DNA of 61,067 bases from Verrucomicrobiota bacterium JB024 (GCA_030673825.1 JAUTCS010000114.1:1-61067); one strand, 5' to 3'. Positions 45,177 to 53,894 are shown, numbered from the stretch's first letter. Made by a program: numbers and translations. Notes: generated by a model from the letters alone, not told the origin.

Positions 45177-46514
45177 ATGGATTCCCTGACCCTCAGCCCC
45201 TTTCGCCAGCCGGTTTCCGGCACCGTGAGCCTGCCCGGCTCCAAGAGCATCACCAACCGGGCCCTCATCCTGGCCGCCCTCTCGCGCGAATCCCTCACCC
45301 TGGAGGGGGCGCTCTTCAGTGAGGACACCGAGATCATGACCGCCGCACTGAAGGCGCTGGGCTTCACTGTCTCGCCCGATCCGGCGGGCAAGTCGATCTT
45401 CATCATCGGTCAGGGCGGAAACATCCCGCAGTCCGAAGCCGACCTCCACGTGGGCAACGCCGGGACCGCCGCGCGTTTCCTCACCGCCCTGCTCGCGCTG
45501 AAAAGCGGGGGCCGCTACCGGCTCGACGGTTCCGAGGCCATGCGCAAGCGCCCCATGCGCGGCCTGCTCGACGCCCTCGCCACCGCCGGGGCCGCTGGGG
45601 CGAGCTTCGCGGGCGAAGCGGGCTTTTTCCCCTTTGAACTGGAAACCAAGGGCTTCGCCGGGGGCACGCTCGCCGTCGATGCCTCGGCCTCCAGCCAGCT
45701 GCTTTCCGCCCTGCTCATGGCCGCGCCGCTGGCCAAGGGGCCGCTCACCGTCGAGCTGGCCGGGGAGACCGTCTCGAAGCCCTTTGTCGAAATGACCCTG
45801 ACCATGATGGCGCAGTTCGGCGTCGAGCCGGAAACCGCCGGGGGCGGGCGCTACGCTTTCGCCGGGGGGCAGAGCTACTACTATAACCGCCCGGCCTACG
45901 TCATCGAGCCCGACGCCACCGCGGCCAGCTATTTCCTCGCGCTGCCCTGGGTCATTGGCGGAAGCCTGCGCCTCCAGCGGATGGGGCGTGTCAGCCTCCA
46001 GGGCGACATCGGCTTCACCGAGGTGATGAACGCCCTCGGCGTGGAAACCGCCACCGAGGGGGACGACCTCGTGGCCGCGCCGGACGGCTCCCCCGCCCTG
46101 CCGGACAGCGTGGACTTTAACGCCATTTCCGACACCTTCCTCACCTTGGCCGCGCTCACCCCGCTGCTGGAGAAGCCGCTGACCATCACCGGCATCGCCC
46201 ACACCCGCCAGCAGGAGACCGACCGCGTGGCCGCCATGGCCACCGAACTGCGCAAGCTCGGCCAGCGCGTCGAGGAGACCGAGGACAGCCTCACCGTCCA
46301 CCCCGACCTGGCCGCGCTCAAGGCCGCCACAGCGGACACCCCGCTGGCCATCGACACCTACCGCGATCACCGCGTAGCCATGAGCTTCGGCATCCTCGGT
46401 TGCCGCGACCTGCACGGCGACGGCCGCCCCTGGCTCACCATCAAGGACCCCGGCTGCTGCGCCAAAACCTTCCCGAACTTTTTCCAGGTCCTCGAAGACC
46501 TGCGCCCGTCATGA
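45177..46514 (+). CDS. aroA: 3-phosphoshikimate 1-carboxyvinyltransferase (EPSP synthase)
   Basis: The 445-residue protein has the N-terminal GTVSLPGSKSITNRALILAA motif, the GNAGTAARFLTALL substrate loop, and DKDHR-type and late motifs (TYRDHRVAMSFGI, VSLQGDIGF). It catalyses the sixth step of the shikimate pathway. ATG at 45177 is chosen; the frame opens 13 codons earlier. Its stop overlaps the next start by 4 bp. Confidence 0.95.
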   Translation: MDSLTLSPFRQPVSGTVSLPGSKSITNRALILAALSRESLTLEGALFSEDTEIMTAALKALGFTVSPDPAGKSIFIIGQGGNIPQSEADLHVGNAGTAARFLTALLALKSGGRYRLDGSEAMRKRPMRGLLDALATAGAAGASFAGEAGFFPFELETKGFAGGTLAVDASASSQLLSALLMAAPLAKGPLTVELAGETVSKPFVEMTLTMMAQFGVEPETAGGGRYAFAGGQSYYYNRPAYVIEPDATAASYFLALPWVIGGSLRLQRMGRVSLQGDIGFTEVMNALGVETATEGDDLVAAPDGSPALPDSVDFNAISDTFLTLAALTPLLEKPLTITGIAHTRQQETDRVAAMATELRKLGQRVEETEDSLTVHPDLAALKAATADTPLAIDTYRDHRVAMSFGILGCRDLHGDGRPWLTIKDPGCCAKTFPNFFQVLEDLRPS

Positions 46515-46972
46515 ACAAGCCCTTCCCCGTCATCGCTTTCAGGTTCGCACTACCGCTGCTGCTGATCCTGTCCTGCCTGAGTGCTTCCGCCGATGACCGA
46601 GCCGCTTATCTGAAAAAAAACAACCTGAAGCTGGAGGATTTCTCCCATTTCAACCTTACCTCCGTTGAAACCGAAATTTACTACTACGATCGCTTAGCGA
46701 CCCAGTTGATGGTTGTTGATACCAATGCGTTCAGAAAGGATAACCCGACCCTTGAAGAACAAGATAAACAGGCAAAAATCGCTGCGATTATCAAAGGGTA
46801 CGAAAATGAGATTATTGAATATAACGACCGGCTGAAGAATTTCGTAAAAGACCTCCCTGAAGGCTATTCGTTGTATTTCGTTTCACTTCGCGCAGGAGAG
46901 GGTAAGCAGCTTGAAGGGTACTATGCTATCAAGGATGGCGTGCTTCTGCGTAAAGATTTAATAGAATATTGA
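46511..46972 (+). CDS. Secreted hypothetical protein inserted between aroA and cmk
   Basis: The 153-residue product has a signal peptide (FALPLLLILSCLSASADDRA) and a mature part rich in Lys, Asp, Tyr and Ile (TEIYYYDRLATQLMVVDTNAF, KIAAIIKGYENEIIEYNDR). No family is recognised. Its codons are strikingly more AT-rich than aroA and cmk on either side. The start overlaps the aroA stop by 4 bp (ATGA), so it is transcribed and coupled with the operon. It is probably a lineage-specific insertion into a conserved gene pair. Confidence 0.65.
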   Translation: MNKPFPVIAFRFALPLLLILSCLSASADDRAAYLKKNNLKLEDFSHFNLTSVETEIYYYDRLATQLMVVDTNAFRKDNPTLEEQDKQAKIAAIIKGYENEIIEYNDRLKNFVKDLPEGYSLYFVSLRAGEGKQLEGYYAIKDGVLLRKDLIEY

Positions 46973-46981
46973 TATAAACCA

Positions 46982-47662
46982 ATGTCCAAGACTCCCGTCA
47001 TCGCCGTGGACGGCGGCGCCGCCAGCGGCAAGTCCTCCACCTCGCGCCGCCTGGCCGCCCGCTTTAACCTGATGCACGTCGATACCGGCTCGCATTACCG
47101 TGCTGTGACCTTCGCGCTGGTGCAGGCCGGAGTCTCCCCGCACGACACCGCCACCATCGAGTCCGCCCTGGCCCACCTGAAGCTGGGCGAGGAAATCGAC
47201 GGCCAGAGCGCACGCATCAGCATCGGGGGGAAAGTCCCGCGCGAGGAAGACATCCGCTCGGACGCGGTCAACGCCGCGGTCTCGCCCTTCGCCGCCGTGC
47301 CCGCCGTACGCCGGTTCCTCTTCGACTATCAGCGTTCGCAGGCCGCCGTGGCCGAGCGGAGTGGGTTCAGCGGCCTCATCATGGAGGGCCGCGACATCGG
47401 GTCGGTCATTTTCCCGGACGCGCCACTGCGGTTCTTTCTGGAGGCGGACGAGGCCACCCGCGCCGCCCGCCGCGCCAAGGAGGGCCAGACGGACTCCATC
47501 GCCGAGCGCGACCGCATCGACTCCTCCCGCAAGACCGCGCCGCTGGTCTGCCCCGAGGGGGCGCGGCGCGTGGACACCTCCCACCTCACCCTCGACCAGG
47601 TCGTGGACCTGCTGGCCGGGGAAATCGAACAGGCCACCGGTCTGGCCCCCGCGCAGGCATGA
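46982..47662 (+). CDS. cmk: Cytidylate kinase
   Basis: The 226-residue protein has the P-loop DGGAASGKSSTSRRL (residues about 7-21), a CMP-binding region and EGRDIGSVIFPDAPLRFFLEA, the CMK signature, followed by AARRAKEGQ and the late TSHLTLDQVV. It phosphorylates CMP/dCMP. Its stop overlaps the plsC start by 4 bp (ATGA). aroA-cmk is a widespread gene order; here plsC follows instead of rpsA. Confidence 0.95.
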   Translation: MSKTPVIAVDGGAASGKSSTSRRLAARFNLMHVDTGSHYRAVTFALVQAGVSPHDTATIESALAHLKLGEEIDGQSARISIGGKVPREEDIRSDAVNAAVSPFAAVPAVRRFLFDYQRSQAAVAERSGFSGLIMEGRDIGSVIFPDAPLRFFLEADEATRAARRAKEGQTDSIAERDRIDSSRKTAPLVCPEGARRVDTSHLTLDQVVDLLAGEIEQATGLAPAQA

Positions 47663-48306
47663 AAAACCCCGGCACCAACCTCGTGTACAAGGCGGGCTGG
47701 GCGCTGTCCCACTTCGTCTTCGACTACTTTACCCGCTGGGAAATCTACGGCACCGAAAATATCCCCAAGGATGGGCCGTTCCTGCTCGCCGGTAACCACG
47801 CCAGCTTTTTCGATCCGCCGGCCTTCGGCGCGGCCTGCCCGCGCGAGCTGCACTACTTCGCCCGCAGCACGCTCTTCGTGGGGCGTTTCGGCAACCTCAT
47901 CCGCCAGTGCCACGCCATCCCCATCGACCGCGACGGGGGCAACGACCTGCAAGCCTTTCGCGAGGTCTTCAAGGTCCTGCGCAGCGGCGGCGGGCTTTTA
48001 GTCTTTCCGGAGGGCACCCGCTCCAATGACGGCAACCTGCGCGAGGCCCGCCCCGGCGTGGGCATGATCGCCGTGCGCGCCAAGGTCCCCATCGTCCCGG
48101 CCCGCATCCACGGCAGCTTCCGCGTGTACAGCCGCCACCAGAAGCTCCCCGACCTGCAAAACCGCATCAGCGTCGTCTATGGCCCGCCCCTCGACGTGGC
48201 CGATCTCGACCCCGGCGACGACGCCCCTCAGCGCTTCCAGCGCATCAGCGCGGGCGTCCTCGACGCCATCGCCCAGCTCAATCCGCCGCCAAGGCAGGAT
48301 GTTTGA
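47659..48306 (+). CDS. plsC: 1-acyl-sn-glycerol-3-phosphate acyltransferase
   Basis: The 215-residue protein carries the acyltransferase motifs AGNHASFFDPP (His47, Asp52), FPEGTRS and a later VPIVPARIHGSF. It acylates lysophosphatidic acid at sn-2 in phospholipid synthesis. It is translationally coupled to cmk. An inverted-repeat element starts 18 bp beyond the stop codon. Confidence 0.9.
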   Translation: MKNPGTNLVYKAGWALSHFVFDYFTRWEIYGTENIPKDGPFLLAGNHASFFDPPAFGAACPRELHYFARSTLFVGRFGNLIRQCHAIPIDRDGGNDLQAFREVFKVLRSGGGLLVFPEGTRSNDGNLREARPGVGMIAVRAKVPIVPARIHGSFRVYSRHQKLPDLQNRISVVYGPPLDVADLDPGDDAPQRFQRISAGVLDAIAQLNPPPRQDV

Positions 48307-48324
48307 GCGTTTGTGGGTTTAAGA

Positions 48325-48505
48325 GCCGGTCACAGAGCACACAGAGGAGGCACAGAGAGCACTGAGAAACATTCATTTATCCAACCGGTGCTGGCCTTCC
48401 TCTGACCATGATCAAAGCGAGCATCTCTCGAGAACTTAAAAACATGTTTTTTCATCAGTTAGGCTCTGTGCTCTCCGTGCCTCCTCTGTGTGCTCTGTGA
48501 CCAGC
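48325..48505. repeat. CACAGAG-family inverted-repeat element, copy 7
   Basis: The left arm (48325-48367) begins AGCCGGTCACAGAGCACACA. The right arm (48461-48505) read in reverse begins GCTGGTCACAGAGCACACAG. Spacer about 93 bp, non-coding. It occupies most of the gap between plsC and the STAS gene. Its arms resemble those of the GxxExxY element more than the CACAAAG or CACGGAT variants do. Confidence 0.8.
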
Positions 48506-48555
48506 CCCCCCGCTTATGGCTTGACTTGGGGCGAGGTTAAACAAGCCTCGGGACC

Positions 48556-48861
48556 ATGCCTTCCGATGTCGTTCAATTCTCCGATGGTGAAAAGCTGCTC
48601 GTGTGCGGCTTTATGGGACCGATGAATGCCGAGCGCTGCCAGCAAGTGCAGGACGACCTGCTCGACAAGATCGGCCAGACCGACGGCATCGTGAACTTCG
48701 ACATGAAGGAAGTTACCTTCGCCTCGTCGTCGTTTCTGCGCATCGTGCTGACCGTGAACAAGCGCGTCGGCAAGGACCGCCTGAAGATCACCAACGTCGA
48801 TCCCCAGGTGAAAAAGGTTTTCAAGATGTCCGGCCTGTGGGACGCCCTCGGCATGGGCTGA
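48556..48861 (+). CDS. STAS-domain protein (anti-sigma-factor antagonist-like)
   Basis: The 101-residue protein has the STAS fold pattern: an early strand with LLVCGFMGPMNAERC, NFDMKEVTFASSSFLRIVLTV around the usual phosphorylatable Ser, and LKITNVDPQVKKVFKMSGL at the C-terminus. The usual DSSG is ASSS here, so Ser phosphorylation is uncertain. No anti-sigma kinase gene is nearby. Confidence 0.85.
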   Translation: MPSDVVQFSDGEKLLVCGFMGPMNAERCQQVQDDLLDKIGQTDGIVNFDMKEVTFASSSFLRIVLTVNKRVGKDRLKITNVDPQVKKVFKMSGLWDALGMG

Positions 48862-49035
48862 GAAGTCTGAGTCTGGACAAGTCCGGTTAATCAAGAGCTT
48901 AGCGTAGTCGCCGTAGTCGCCGCACGAAGACTGTGCGAGTACACCCGTACCCAGCGTGGCAGGCCATCCACACGGAACTCCCCTGCCCCGGCTAAGAGGC
49001 TTGCGGGGGCGGACGCGGGCGGTTTTCATCAGCGC

Positions 49036-49833
49036 ATGTCCAGCGAACTGCCCGTCGCCCTCACCATCGCCACCTCCGACAGCGGCGCGGGGGCCGGTGT
49101 GCAAGCCGACCTGCTGACCTTCGCCGCCCGGGGCGTGTACGGGGTCAGCGCCTTCGCCGCCCTCACCGCGCAAAACCCCGCGGGCGTCAGCGCCATCCAT
49201 GAGCTGCCCGCGGACTTTCTCCAGGCCCAGCTCGACCAGCTCGCCGCGTACTACCGCATCCGCGCCCTCAAGACCGGAATGCTCTTTTCCGCCCCGCTCA
49301 TCCGCGCCACCGCGCACTTCATCGAGCGGGAGAACATCCCCGCCGTGGTGGACCCGGTTATGGTCGCCACCTCCGGCGCCGTGCTGCTCCGGCCCGAGGC
49401 CATCGCCACGCTGGAGGAGGAGCTGCTCCCCCGCGCCATGCTCATCACTCCCAACCTCGACGAGGCCGCCGTCCTGCTGGGGCGCCCGGTGGGCAAGATC
49501 GCCGAACTCGCCGCGACCGCGCAGGAGCTAAGCGCCCGCTACGGCACTGCCGTCCTGCTCAAGGGCGGCCACCTGCCCGGCGGCACCCTGATCGATACCC
49601 TCGCCGTCCCTGGCCAGGAGCCGGTTCGCTTCACCTCGAAACGTATCGAAAATGTCAATACGCACGGCAGCGGCTGCACTCTATCCGCCGCCATCGCAGC
49701 CGGGCTGGCCCAGGGGCTCGGCCTCGCGGACGCCGTGGCCGCCGCGCATGCCTATCTCCAAGCCGCCATGAACGCCCCCCTGCGCGTGGCGGGAGAAAAC
49801 TTCATCAGCCACGGAGTGAGGGAAGATTTGTAG
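49036..49833 (+). CDS. thiD: Hydroxymethylpyrimidine/phosphomethylpyrimidine kinase
   Basis: The 265-residue protein has [56 protein letters not shown] and the late [17 protein letters not shown] motif of ThiD. It phosphorylates HMP and HMP-P in thiamine biosynthesis. No TPP riboswitch or other thiamine gene was recognised in the 174-bp gap upstream. Confidence 0.9.
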   Translation: MSSELPVALTIATSDSGAGAGVQADLLTFAARGVYGVSAFAALTAQNPAGVSAIHELPADFLQAQLDQLAAYYRIRALKTGMLFSAPLIRATAHFIERENIPAVVDPVMVATSGAVLLRPEAIATLEEELLPRAMLITPNLDEAAVLLGRPVGKIAELAATAQELSARYGTAVLLKGGHLPGGTLIDTLAVPGQEPVRFTSKRIENVNTHGSGCTLSAAIAAGLAQGLGLADAVAAAHAYLQAAMNAPLRVAGENFISHGVREDL

Positions 49834-49911
49834 ATTCGTAAAATTCATGGATGCGCAAACCCGTGTATCGAAAAATAACTACATAGCCGCTCGCCCCAAA
49901 AGAAACACCCA

Positions 49912-50829
49912 ATGCTGATCGCCCGCGCCACCTCGCTTTTTCCCGTCTGGGCGGTGTTGTTCTCCGTTTTTGCCTATGCGGTACCGGGACCCTTCGCCGC
50001 GCTCAAGCCTGCCATCGTCCCGCTACTGGGGCTGGTCATGCTCGGCATGGGGATGACGCTCACGTGGGGCAATTTCTCCAAGGTCCTGCGCCGTCCCGGC
50101 ACGATCCTGCTGGGTACCCTGCTGCAATACGCGATCATGCCGCTGGCAGCCTGGCTCATCGCCCGAGCGCTCGGGCTGCCACCCATGCTGATGGCCGGGC
50201 TGGTGCTGGTGGGCAGCTGCCCGGGCGGCACCGCCTCGAACGTCATCTGCTACCTCGCGCGCGGCGACGTCGCACTCTCCATCACGCTGACGACCATCTC
50301 CACCTTGCTGGCGGTGGTGGCGACGCCGCTGCTGACGCTGCTCTACGCCGGGGCCAAGGTCCCCGTCCCGGCCGAACCCATGCTCCTGAGCATCGCCAAG
50401 ATCGTGCTCGTCCCCGTGCTGGCCGGGATGGCGGCGAATCACTTTTTCGGACGAAAGCTGGGTGCAGTGAAGCACGCCTTTCCGCTCATCTCAGTGGCGG
50501 CCATCGTGCTGATCATCGCCATCATCGTCGCGCTCAACCATGACACGCTGGGGACAATGGGCCCCGCTGTCGCCGCAGCGGTCATCCTGCACAATGCCAC
50601 CGGCCTCGCCCTGGGCTACGGCGTACCGCGCCTGCTGGGGCGGGACGAACGTACCTGTCGCACCTTGGCCATTGAGGTCGGGATGCAAAACTCGGGCCTC
50701 GCGGTCGCCCTGGCGATCAAGTACTTCTCCGCCACCGCGGGGCTGCCCGGAGCGCTTTTTTCCGTCTGGCACAACCTCTCCGGCTCCCTCCTGGCCGGGT
50801 GGTGGCGGCGCAAAGACGCAGCGGACTGA
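49912..50829 (+). CDS. Bile acid:sodium symporter (BASS) family transporter
   Basis: The 305-residue protein has about ten hydrophobic helices with the BASS motifs VLVGSCPGGTASNVICYLARGD and a later AIEVGMQNSGLAVALAIKYF. These mark the sodium-coupled BASS fold. Bacterial members move organic anions, pantoate-like compounds or pyrimidine precursors; thiD just upstream hints at a thiamine precursor, but this is speculative. Confidence 0.9.
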   Translation: MLIARATSLFPVWAVLFSVFAYAVPGPFAALKPAIVPLLGLVMLGMGMTLTWGNFSKVLRRPGTILLGTLLQYAIMPLAAWLIARALGLPPMLMAGLVLVGSCPGGTASNVICYLARGDVALSITLTTISTLLAVVATPLLTLLYAGAKVPVPAEPMLLSIAKIVLVPVLAGMAANHFFGRKLGAVKHAFPLISVAAIVLIIAIIVALNHDTLGTMGPAVAAAVILHNATGLALGYGVPRLLGRDERTCRTLAIEVGMQNSGLAVALAIKYFSATAGLPGALFSVWHNLSGSLLAGWWRRKDAAD

Positions 50830-50869
50830 GACCGTTTTTATTTTCAAATTGCTTCGATGAAGATGACTG

Positions 50870-50946
50870 CCCGCGAAGGAACGCGAAGGGACGCGAAGAA
50901 GAATGCATTCTTTTCAACTTCGCGTTTCTTCGCGTGCCTTCGCGGG
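50870..50946. repeat. GCGAAG-variant inverted-repeat element
   Basis: The left arm (50870-50900) reads CCCGCGAAGGAACGCGAAGG and GACGCGAAGAA. The right arm (50918-50946) read in reverse is CCCGCGAAGGCACGCGAAGA plus AACGCGAAG. The spacer is 17 bp. It is the same short-period design as the CACAGAG elements with a GC-richer unit. A matching solo arm lies at 25231-25262. Confidence 0.8.
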
Positions 50947-51047
50947 AAAGGTATTTTTAATATTCGCCTCCGAGGAGCGCACATCGCCGAGCACCACCCT
51001 GCCCTCCCCGAACTCTCAAACTTTTAAACTCTCGAACGTTTCGCCCG

Positions 51048-52724
51048 ATGGACTCCTCCCGCTCCGATGGACACGCCCCGCTCCTGTGGCTGGCCGCGCC
51101 GCTGGTGTGGGGGTACGTACTTGCACGGGGGTTGGGTAACGAGGTGTCGCCGGCCTTGCTGACCGGGCTCGGGCTGACCGTGGCCGCCGCCGCGGTGGTG
51201 CTGACGCTGCGCGAACGCTGGTTCATGCGGCCCGCGTGGGGGTTTCTCATCGTGCTGGCGGGCACGCTGCTGGCCTGGGCCTACGCCCTCGTGCGCGAGC
51301 CCCCGCCCGCGCCGGGGCAGTTTTTTCTCCCGCGCGAGGCCGAAGTCGTCCTGCGCATCGACCGGCTTTTCCAAACCAACCCGAAGTTCCCGCGCCTGGC
51401 GGGATTCGCCACCGTGACCGAGGCCCCCGAGCGCCAGCCAGAGCTGCTCGGGCAACCGCTGACCTTCTCGCTCTGGGCCGACGAAGTAGATCGGGCCGAG
51501 GTATTGCCCGGTGCTTTCCTGCGGGCACGAGGGAAAATCACCCGACTGGACCCGGCGGCGGACTTGAACGACTTCCAGCGCTACCTCGTGCAAAGCGGCT
51601 ACGCGCTCCAACTGGAGCAGGGGGACGCGCTCGTGCTGGAACGGCCCGCCGGGGCCTTCCGGCGCTGGTGCCACCGGGTCAATACTCGCATCGCGAACCA
51701 CCTGCACTCAGGCGCGGATACGCCCGGCGAAAACGCGCTGGCCGGGGTTGCCACGGCGATGTTCCTCGGGGACAAGGCCGCGCTCGGGCGTCAGCAGAAG
51801 GAGGCCTTTATCGCCAGCGGGACGATGCACCTGTTCGCCGTCAGCGGGCTGCATGTGGGGATCATCGCCGGGGCCTTCGCGCTCGTGCTGCGGCGCGTGG
51901 TGCGTGTGCCGCCCGCCCCCGCCGCCGCTGTCGGACTGGGGCTGCTGTTTCTTTATGTACAGGTCATCGGCGCGCCGCCCTCGGCGCTGCGGGCGTTTCT
52001 GATGGTGGCGTTTTACTGGGGGGCGCAGCTGTTCCGGCGTAAGCCCGCCCCGGTCTCCGCCCTGCTGGCGTCGGCTCTGGCCGTCCTGCTGATCGAGCCG
52101 CGTCAGCTGTTCAGCGCGGGCTTTCAACTCTCGTACCTGGTGGTGGCGGCGCTCCTGCTCTACGCCGCCCCTCTGACCGAGTGGGCCAACGCCCGGCTCG
52201 ATCCGTACCGGCTCATCCCCGCCGACAGCCTCAGCCGCGCCCAGCGTTTTATCCGCAAAAGCCTGACCGTGCTCAGCGGCTCGCTCGTGGTGTCGGTCAC
52301 GGCGTTTATTTTCGCCACGCCGCTGACCATCGCGTACTTCCACGTCTTCGCGCCGGGGGCGATTCTGCTGAACCTGATCCTCATCCCGCTGGCCACGGTC
52401 GTGATCGTGGCGGCGCTGCTGGCGGCCAGCGTCGGCCTGGCCGGACTCGGGGCGGCCTGCGCGGGGATCAACGCCGCAGCCTGGGTCCTGGTCTGGGAAA
52501 TGTGGACCGTGGTCGAGGCCGCCGTGCGCCTGCCGGGCGGGTTCTGGGAAGCGCGGTTCACCGCCGAGTGGCTCCCCCCGGCGGCGGCGCTCATCCTGCT
52601 CGGCAGCCTGCTCGCCGTCGCCCGGTGGGCCCGGACGCGTCCGGCGGTGTTTTGGCTGCCCCCGACGATTCTCGCACCCGTGCTTGTCTTCGGGGTGAAA
52701 TTCGCCACACTCGCAGCCCCATGA
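51048..52724 (+). CDS. comEC: ComEC/Rec2-family DNA-uptake protein lacking the metallo-beta-lactamase domain
   Basis: The 558-residue protein has N-terminal membrane helices, a soluble OB-like DUF4131 region (RIDRLFQTNPKFPRLAGFAT) and the Competence domain (AFIASGTMHLFAVSGLHVGI, then the helical channel with GFQLSYLVVAALLLYAAPLTE). It ends after the last helices without the C-terminal beta-lactamase-like nuclease domain of full-length ComEC. This is a known natural variation. It would form the inner-membrane channel for transforming DNA. Its stop overlaps the next start by 4 bp. Confidence 0.9.
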   Translation: MDSSRSDGHAPLLWLAAPLVWGYVLARGLGNEVSPALLTGLGLTVAAAAVVLTLRERWFMRPAWGFLIVLAGTLLAWAYALVREPPPAPGQFFLPREAEVVLRIDRLFQTNPKFPRLAGFATVTEAPERQPELLGQPLTFSLWADEVDRAEVLPGAFLRARGKITRLDPAADLNDFQRYLVQSGYALQLEQGDALVLERPAGAFRRWCHRVNTRIANHLHSGADTPGENALAGVATAMFLGDKAALGRQQKEAFIASGTMHLFAVSGLHVGIIAGAFALVLRRVVRVPPAPAAAVGLGLLFLYVQVIGAPPSALRAFLMVAFYWGAQLFRRKPAPVSALLASALAVLLIEPRQLFSAGFQLSYLVVAALLLYAAPLTEWANARLDPYRLIPADSLSRAQRFIRKSLTVLSGSLVVSVTAFIFATPLTIAYFHVFAPGAILLNLILIPLATVVIVAALLAASVGLAGLGAACAGINAAAWVLVWEMWTVVEAAVRLPGGFWEARFTAEWLPPAAALILLGSLLAVARWARTRPAVFWLPPTILAPVLVFGVKFATLAAP

Positions 52725-52987
52725 AGAGCGCCTACGAACTCGCCATGGAACGGCTCGAAAAGTCCGAGCCCGCCGTCAAGCTGTCCGCCGAACAAAAGAC
52801 CCGCCTGGCCGACATCGACAAAAAGTACGACGCCAAGATCGCCGAAAAGGAAATCTTCCTGCGCGGCCAGCTCGCCAAGGCCAGCCCCGAGGAACGCGCC
52901 GCTATCGACAAGCAGCTCGTCAACGAACGCGCCCGCCTCGAAGAGGAACGCGAAGCCGCCAAAAACAAAGTCCGCTCCGGCAAATAG
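52721..52987 (+). CDS. Small charged helical protein coupled to comEC
   Basis: The 88-residue product (MKSAYELAMERLEKSEPAVK onward) is almost entirely charged helix with heptad character (LSAEQKTRLADIDKKYDAKI, ERARLEEEREAAKNKVRSGK). It has no signal or membrane segment. ATGA overlap with comEC indicates coupling. Function unknown; it may be a coiled-coil partner of another protein. Confidence 0.7.
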   Translation: MKSAYELAMERLEKSEPAVKLSAEQKTRLADIDKKYDAKIAEKEIFLRGQLAKASPEERAAIDKQLVNERARLEEEREAAKNKVRSGK

Positions 52988-53015
52988 CCGGAGAGGCCGG
53001 GCGAGATTTTGTTTT

Positions 53016-53160
53016 CTGGGCTTATGCAGCCCAGACCGGGTTGCACCCGGTGGCACTGAGGGGAACAACGTTCCCCTACGCGGCCAAAAAGGCCGCTACC
53101 CCTGATTGCTGGTCCAGCCGGACCCCCGAAGGATCGAGGGTGCAGAGCATGCCCTGCCTG
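53016..53160. repeat. Hairpin-chain repeat, copy B
   Basis: Successive perfect hairpins are visible: CTGGGC with GCCCAG, ACCGGGT-tgc-ACCCGGT, AGGGGAAC-aac-GTTCCCCT and GCGGCC-aaaaa-GGCCGC. They are followed by TACCCCTG, a variant of the TACCCCGG/TGCCCCGG trailer. The rest to 53160 has weaker symmetry. No ORF is supported here. Confidence 0.65.
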
Positions 53161-53166
53161 CAAAGA

Positions 53167-53193
53167 AAACGCCGCCCTTGAGGGGCGGCGTTT
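53167..53193 (-). terminator. Rho-independent terminator of the L36-L31 operon
   Basis: AAACGCCGCCC (53167-53177) pairs perfectly with GGGCGGCGTTT (53183-53193) around a 5-nt loop. On the minus strand a T-rich stretch follows, 30 bp beyond the L31 stop codon. Confidence 0.8.
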
Positions 53194-53222
53194 CGGAAAA
53201 AGGGAAGTGAGCCGTGGGTTTA

Positions 53223-53471
53223 TTAACCGCGGCGGCGGCGGAACTTGTTCTGGAACTTTTCCACGCGGCCTGCGGTGTCCACGAAGCGCTTTTCCCCGGT
53301 GAAGGCCGGGTGGGAATGGCTGGTCACGTCGCAAACCACCACGCCGTACTCGACGCCGTCGATGGTCTCCTTCTGGTTCGTGCGGACGGTGGAGCGGGTC
53401 AGGAACTTGCTGCCGGTCTCGACGTCAACGAAGGCGACGGGCTGATACTTGGGATGGATATCTTTTTTCAC
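53223..53471 (-). CDS. rpmE2: 50S ribosomal protein L31 type B
   Basis: The 82-residue protein begins MKKDIHPKYQPVAFVD and has HSHPAFTGEKRFVDTAGRVEKF, the L31 signature. It has a single Cys rather than the CxxC pairs of zinc-binding L31, which identifies the type B (zinc-independent) form. The start codon is GTG at 53471. It follows the L36 gene by 18 bp in the same operon. Confidence 0.95.
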   Translation of the reverse strand: MKKDIHPKYQPVAFVDVETGSKFLTRSTVRTNQKETIDGVEYGVVVCDVTSHSHPAFTGEKRFVDTAGRVEKFQNKFRRRRG

Positions 53472-53489
53472 GGTTACGCCTTAAAAGGT

Positions 53490-53615
53490 TTAGCCCTGCC
53501 GCGCCTTGAAGCGGGGGTTGGTTTTGTTGATCACATAAACGCGGCCACGACGACGAACCACTTGGCAGTTCGGGTGCCGGTTTTTGAGCGACTTGAGTGA
53601 AGATACGACTTTCAT
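53490..53615 (-). CDS. rpmJ: 50S ribosomal protein L36, zinc-ligand-poor (type B) form
   Basis: The 41-residue ORF ([20 protein letters not shown], then [20 protein letters not shown] and Gly) is a typical YkgO-like L36. Only one Cys is present instead of the zinc-binding CxxC...CxxxxH set. It is short and easily missed by gene callers. It is the first gene of the pair with L31 type B; such pairs are often switched on under zinc limitation by Zur, but I saw no convincing Zur box upstream. Confidence 0.9.
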   Translation of the reverse strand: MKVVSSLKSLKNRHPNCQVVRRRGRVYVINKTNPRFKARQG

Positions 53616-53700
53616 GGGTCTTAAATTGATGGAAAGCGGACGAAAAAAGACTTCCCGCCCCGCAATGTCAAGCGACTATTTTCCCCTTTTGCGGGTGGGC

Positions 53701-53789
53701 GCGCCCGGCACCCTAGATGCTCCGCATCTGGATGGGGGTCCGGCTGGACCAGTCATTGCCCCATCAGCGCCAGAAGGCGCCTGCCCCGA
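53701..53789. repeat. Hairpin-chain repeat, copy C
   Basis: AGATGC-tcc-GCATCT is followed by a larger ATGGGG...CCCCAT stem enclosing GGTCC-ggct-GGACC. Next come GCGCC-agaa-GGCGC and the trailer CTGCCCCGA. The order matches copies A and E. The gap 53616-53958 otherwise shows no gene. Confidence 0.65.
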
Positions 53790-53894
53790 TTAGCTGAACC
53801 CCTAATATCGTGCTTTGGTATTTGTTCAAAGCGACCCGACTCTTCAAGACGGAGACTGATAATAATCCCATCGGTCGCGTCAACCGCCGTTGCC

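Noticed and set aside
48862-49035. Possible TPP riboswitch before thiD
   Set aside because: The gap has no recognisable THI-box core; only GC-rich stretches were seen.
53616-53700. Search for a Zur operator before the L36/L31 operon
   Set aside because: No palindrome resembling a Zur box was found in the upstream sequence.
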